From the NCBI GenBank assembly GCA_949775045.1, contig OX459100.1, positions 16,361,396 to 16,425,395 on the forward strand: 64,000 nt of DNA, in the 5' to 3' direction. The DNA is from Metridium senile. Its lineage: Eukaryota; Cnidaria; Anthozoa; Actiniaria; Metridiidae. Position numbers and translations under genes: made by a program. Of the stretch, positions 62,961 through 64,000 are shown one piece after another (positions within the stretch are counted from its first letter, which is position 1; every line of letters starts with the position of its first letter). A model generated the notes under the pieces. It was given only the letters and a program-made list of their open reading frames with translations. It was not told the DNA's origin and ran no database searches.

Positions 62961-63458
62961 AGGGTGTATTATGTATTGAATGGTAGTTATTTTATTTTGG
63001 TAGCAATCATTTTGAGGGTGCTATGGTCCTGAAGGCAGTACCCCCGGGTACCATGTCCTCTGAAAAATATGTTGTTATGTTAGTGGAGTGGAACATAAAA
63101 CTACAAATGAGCAACAACCAAAACTCACTGTATGAATTATTTATTAGTTTATAGCTCTCACTCTCTCTGTTATATGGAGCTTTTGATTCCAATCTGCATA
63201 TTTTATTAAATTTGTCAAGATAAAAGTAAATCTGGCTGAGAAAATTCAAGTTGAAACTTATGCATATCAGGAAGAAATCTGTATGAGATTTACAGATCTT
63301 GTCACAGTTGTGAGTGTTTTTCAAAATTGTGAATTTTATAAGAAACAATACCTTGTACGTAAACATTTATAATTTCGAGGAAAAATAGATGTAAAAGCAG
63401 GTATTCTCATTTTTATTTGTGTGGGGTTCCTGTGTCGCGCGTCAAAACGAGGCAAAAA

Positions 63459-63468
63459 TTTGGCGGGA
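63459..63468 (+). promoter_or_regulatory. Candidate E2F site upstream of nibrin
   Basis: TTTGGCGGGA is an exact match to the E2F consensus core, 118 bp upstream of the NBN ATG. E2F control is usual for S-phase and repair genes; function here is inferred. Confidence 0.55.
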
Positions 63469-63585
63469 TTCCTAGCTATGTCAAAGCGAAGGTGCTGCTC
63501 GTCTACTTTAAAATATTATTAATATTTACAAACTATAAACAACTGTGTTTTACTACTACAAATAGTATTTAATGTGGTTTACACA

Positions 63586-63763
63586 ATGTGGAAGTTATCT
63601 CGTAAAACGCCAAGCTCGACGAATGATAATGAAGGTAAAATGACAATCGTTCGTGGTTGAGCTGTAGCCATTTTCACGACAGCTAGTTGCTTAAACTTTT
63701 CTTTTTGATGATTCGTTTTAGTACGACTATTGGTTGGTAAGGAGTACATTGTGGGTCGGAAAG
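63586..63763 (+). CDS. NBN: Nibrin, first two exons (gene continues beyond the window)
   Basis: Exon 1 is 63586-63634 (MWKLSRKTPSSTNDNEG) and exon 2 is 63722-63763 (VRLLVGKEYIVGRK). They are joined in phase with GTAAAA and GTATGT donors. Vertebrate nibrin begins MWKL and has RLLTGVEYVVGRK at the start of its FHA domain, so both the first residues and the spacing match. Nibrin is the phosphopeptide-binding partner of MRE11 and RAD50 in double-strand break repair and ATM activation. Only the opening of the FHA domain is present, so nothing can be said about the BRCT repeats or the C-terminal MRE11/ATM motifs. Confidence 0.8.
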
Positions 63764-63904
63764 GTATGTTTTAGATAGACAGTTGCAAATACTCACGGAA
63801 TAATCTATGTCATGACAGTATTTATCAAGTTTAAGCGCGGGGATCCTCTGCAAATTGTTGAAGCATTGAATCTCTGCATTGAATCCATAACATGAGGTTT
63901 ACCC

Positions 63905-64000
63905 GGGGGGGGGGGGGGGGGGGGTCATTTTTACTCTGCTTTGTTGCTAAAAGTAAGCTTGGCAGGCAAGAACATCGCATATCCGTACCTTTTAGGGGTT
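63905..64000 (-). repeat. Dispersed repeat R4, copy 4, cut by window end
   Basis: On the minus strand AACCCCTAAAAGGTAC, CTTGCCTGCCAAGCTTAC and TTTTAGCAACAAAGC match the other R4 copies. It begins with a run of about 20 G at 63905-63924, inside nibrin intron 2. Confidence 0.6.

Overview
This is nuclear DNA from an invertebrate animal. The genes carry GT-AG introns of about 0.1 to 6 kb, the background is AT-rich, and the set of genes is that of a ciliated metazoan. The dense load of short inverted-repeat transposons, tRNA-derived SINEs and Penelope-type remnants is most like a cnidarian, probably an anthozoan; that placement is an inference. Exons were joined by eye from splice sites and continuous reading phase. 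Layout, left to right. (1) 1-6.05 kb: a complete-looking DNA transposon (1242-6039). It has 18-bp terminal inverted repeats, a possible GTCA target duplication, eight copies of a 15-bp subterminal motif and one 964-codon ORF with a DDE-like core and an Ulp1-type protease tail. (2) 6.3-8.6 kb: a three-exon TMEM170 gene on the minus strand. Its last exon has seeded a minisatellite. (3) 9.5 kb: a tRNA-like sequence. (4) 10.4-11.65 kb: an uninterrupted CDS for a Mn-type cation diffusion facilitator, with a MITE inserted just after the stop. (5) 15.0-16.9 kb: two tandem intronless short-chain dehydrogenases on the minus strand, close to pterin-aldehyde-reductase-like enzymes, plus a relic of the first gene's C-terminus. 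(6) 17.66-26.1 kb: a 13-exon radial spoke head gene (RSPH4A/RSPH6A) with an RFX X-box upstream. (7) 28.3-43.3 kb: an 11-exon PTP1B/TC-PTP-type tyrosine phosphatase with a C-terminal membrane anchor. Its introns hold many transposons, including two with 9-bp target duplications, one of which carries a broken RecQ-like helicase fragment. (8) 47.6-51.95 kb: a 4.3-kb fold-back element with roughly 1-kb arms. (9) 54.45-61.03 kb: a 7-exon GTP-dependent PEP carboxykinase with a mitochondrial presequence on its own exon. An upstream candidate non-coding exon would give a cytosolic form from the same gene. (10) 63.6 kb to the end: the first two exons of nibrin (NBN), with an E2F-like site upstream. The host genes are unrelated housekeeping, ciliary, signalling and repair genes, not an operon-like system. 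The least familiar item is the Ulp1-bearing transposon with its motif array. The PEPCK isoform arrangement and the helicase-carrying MULE-like element come next.
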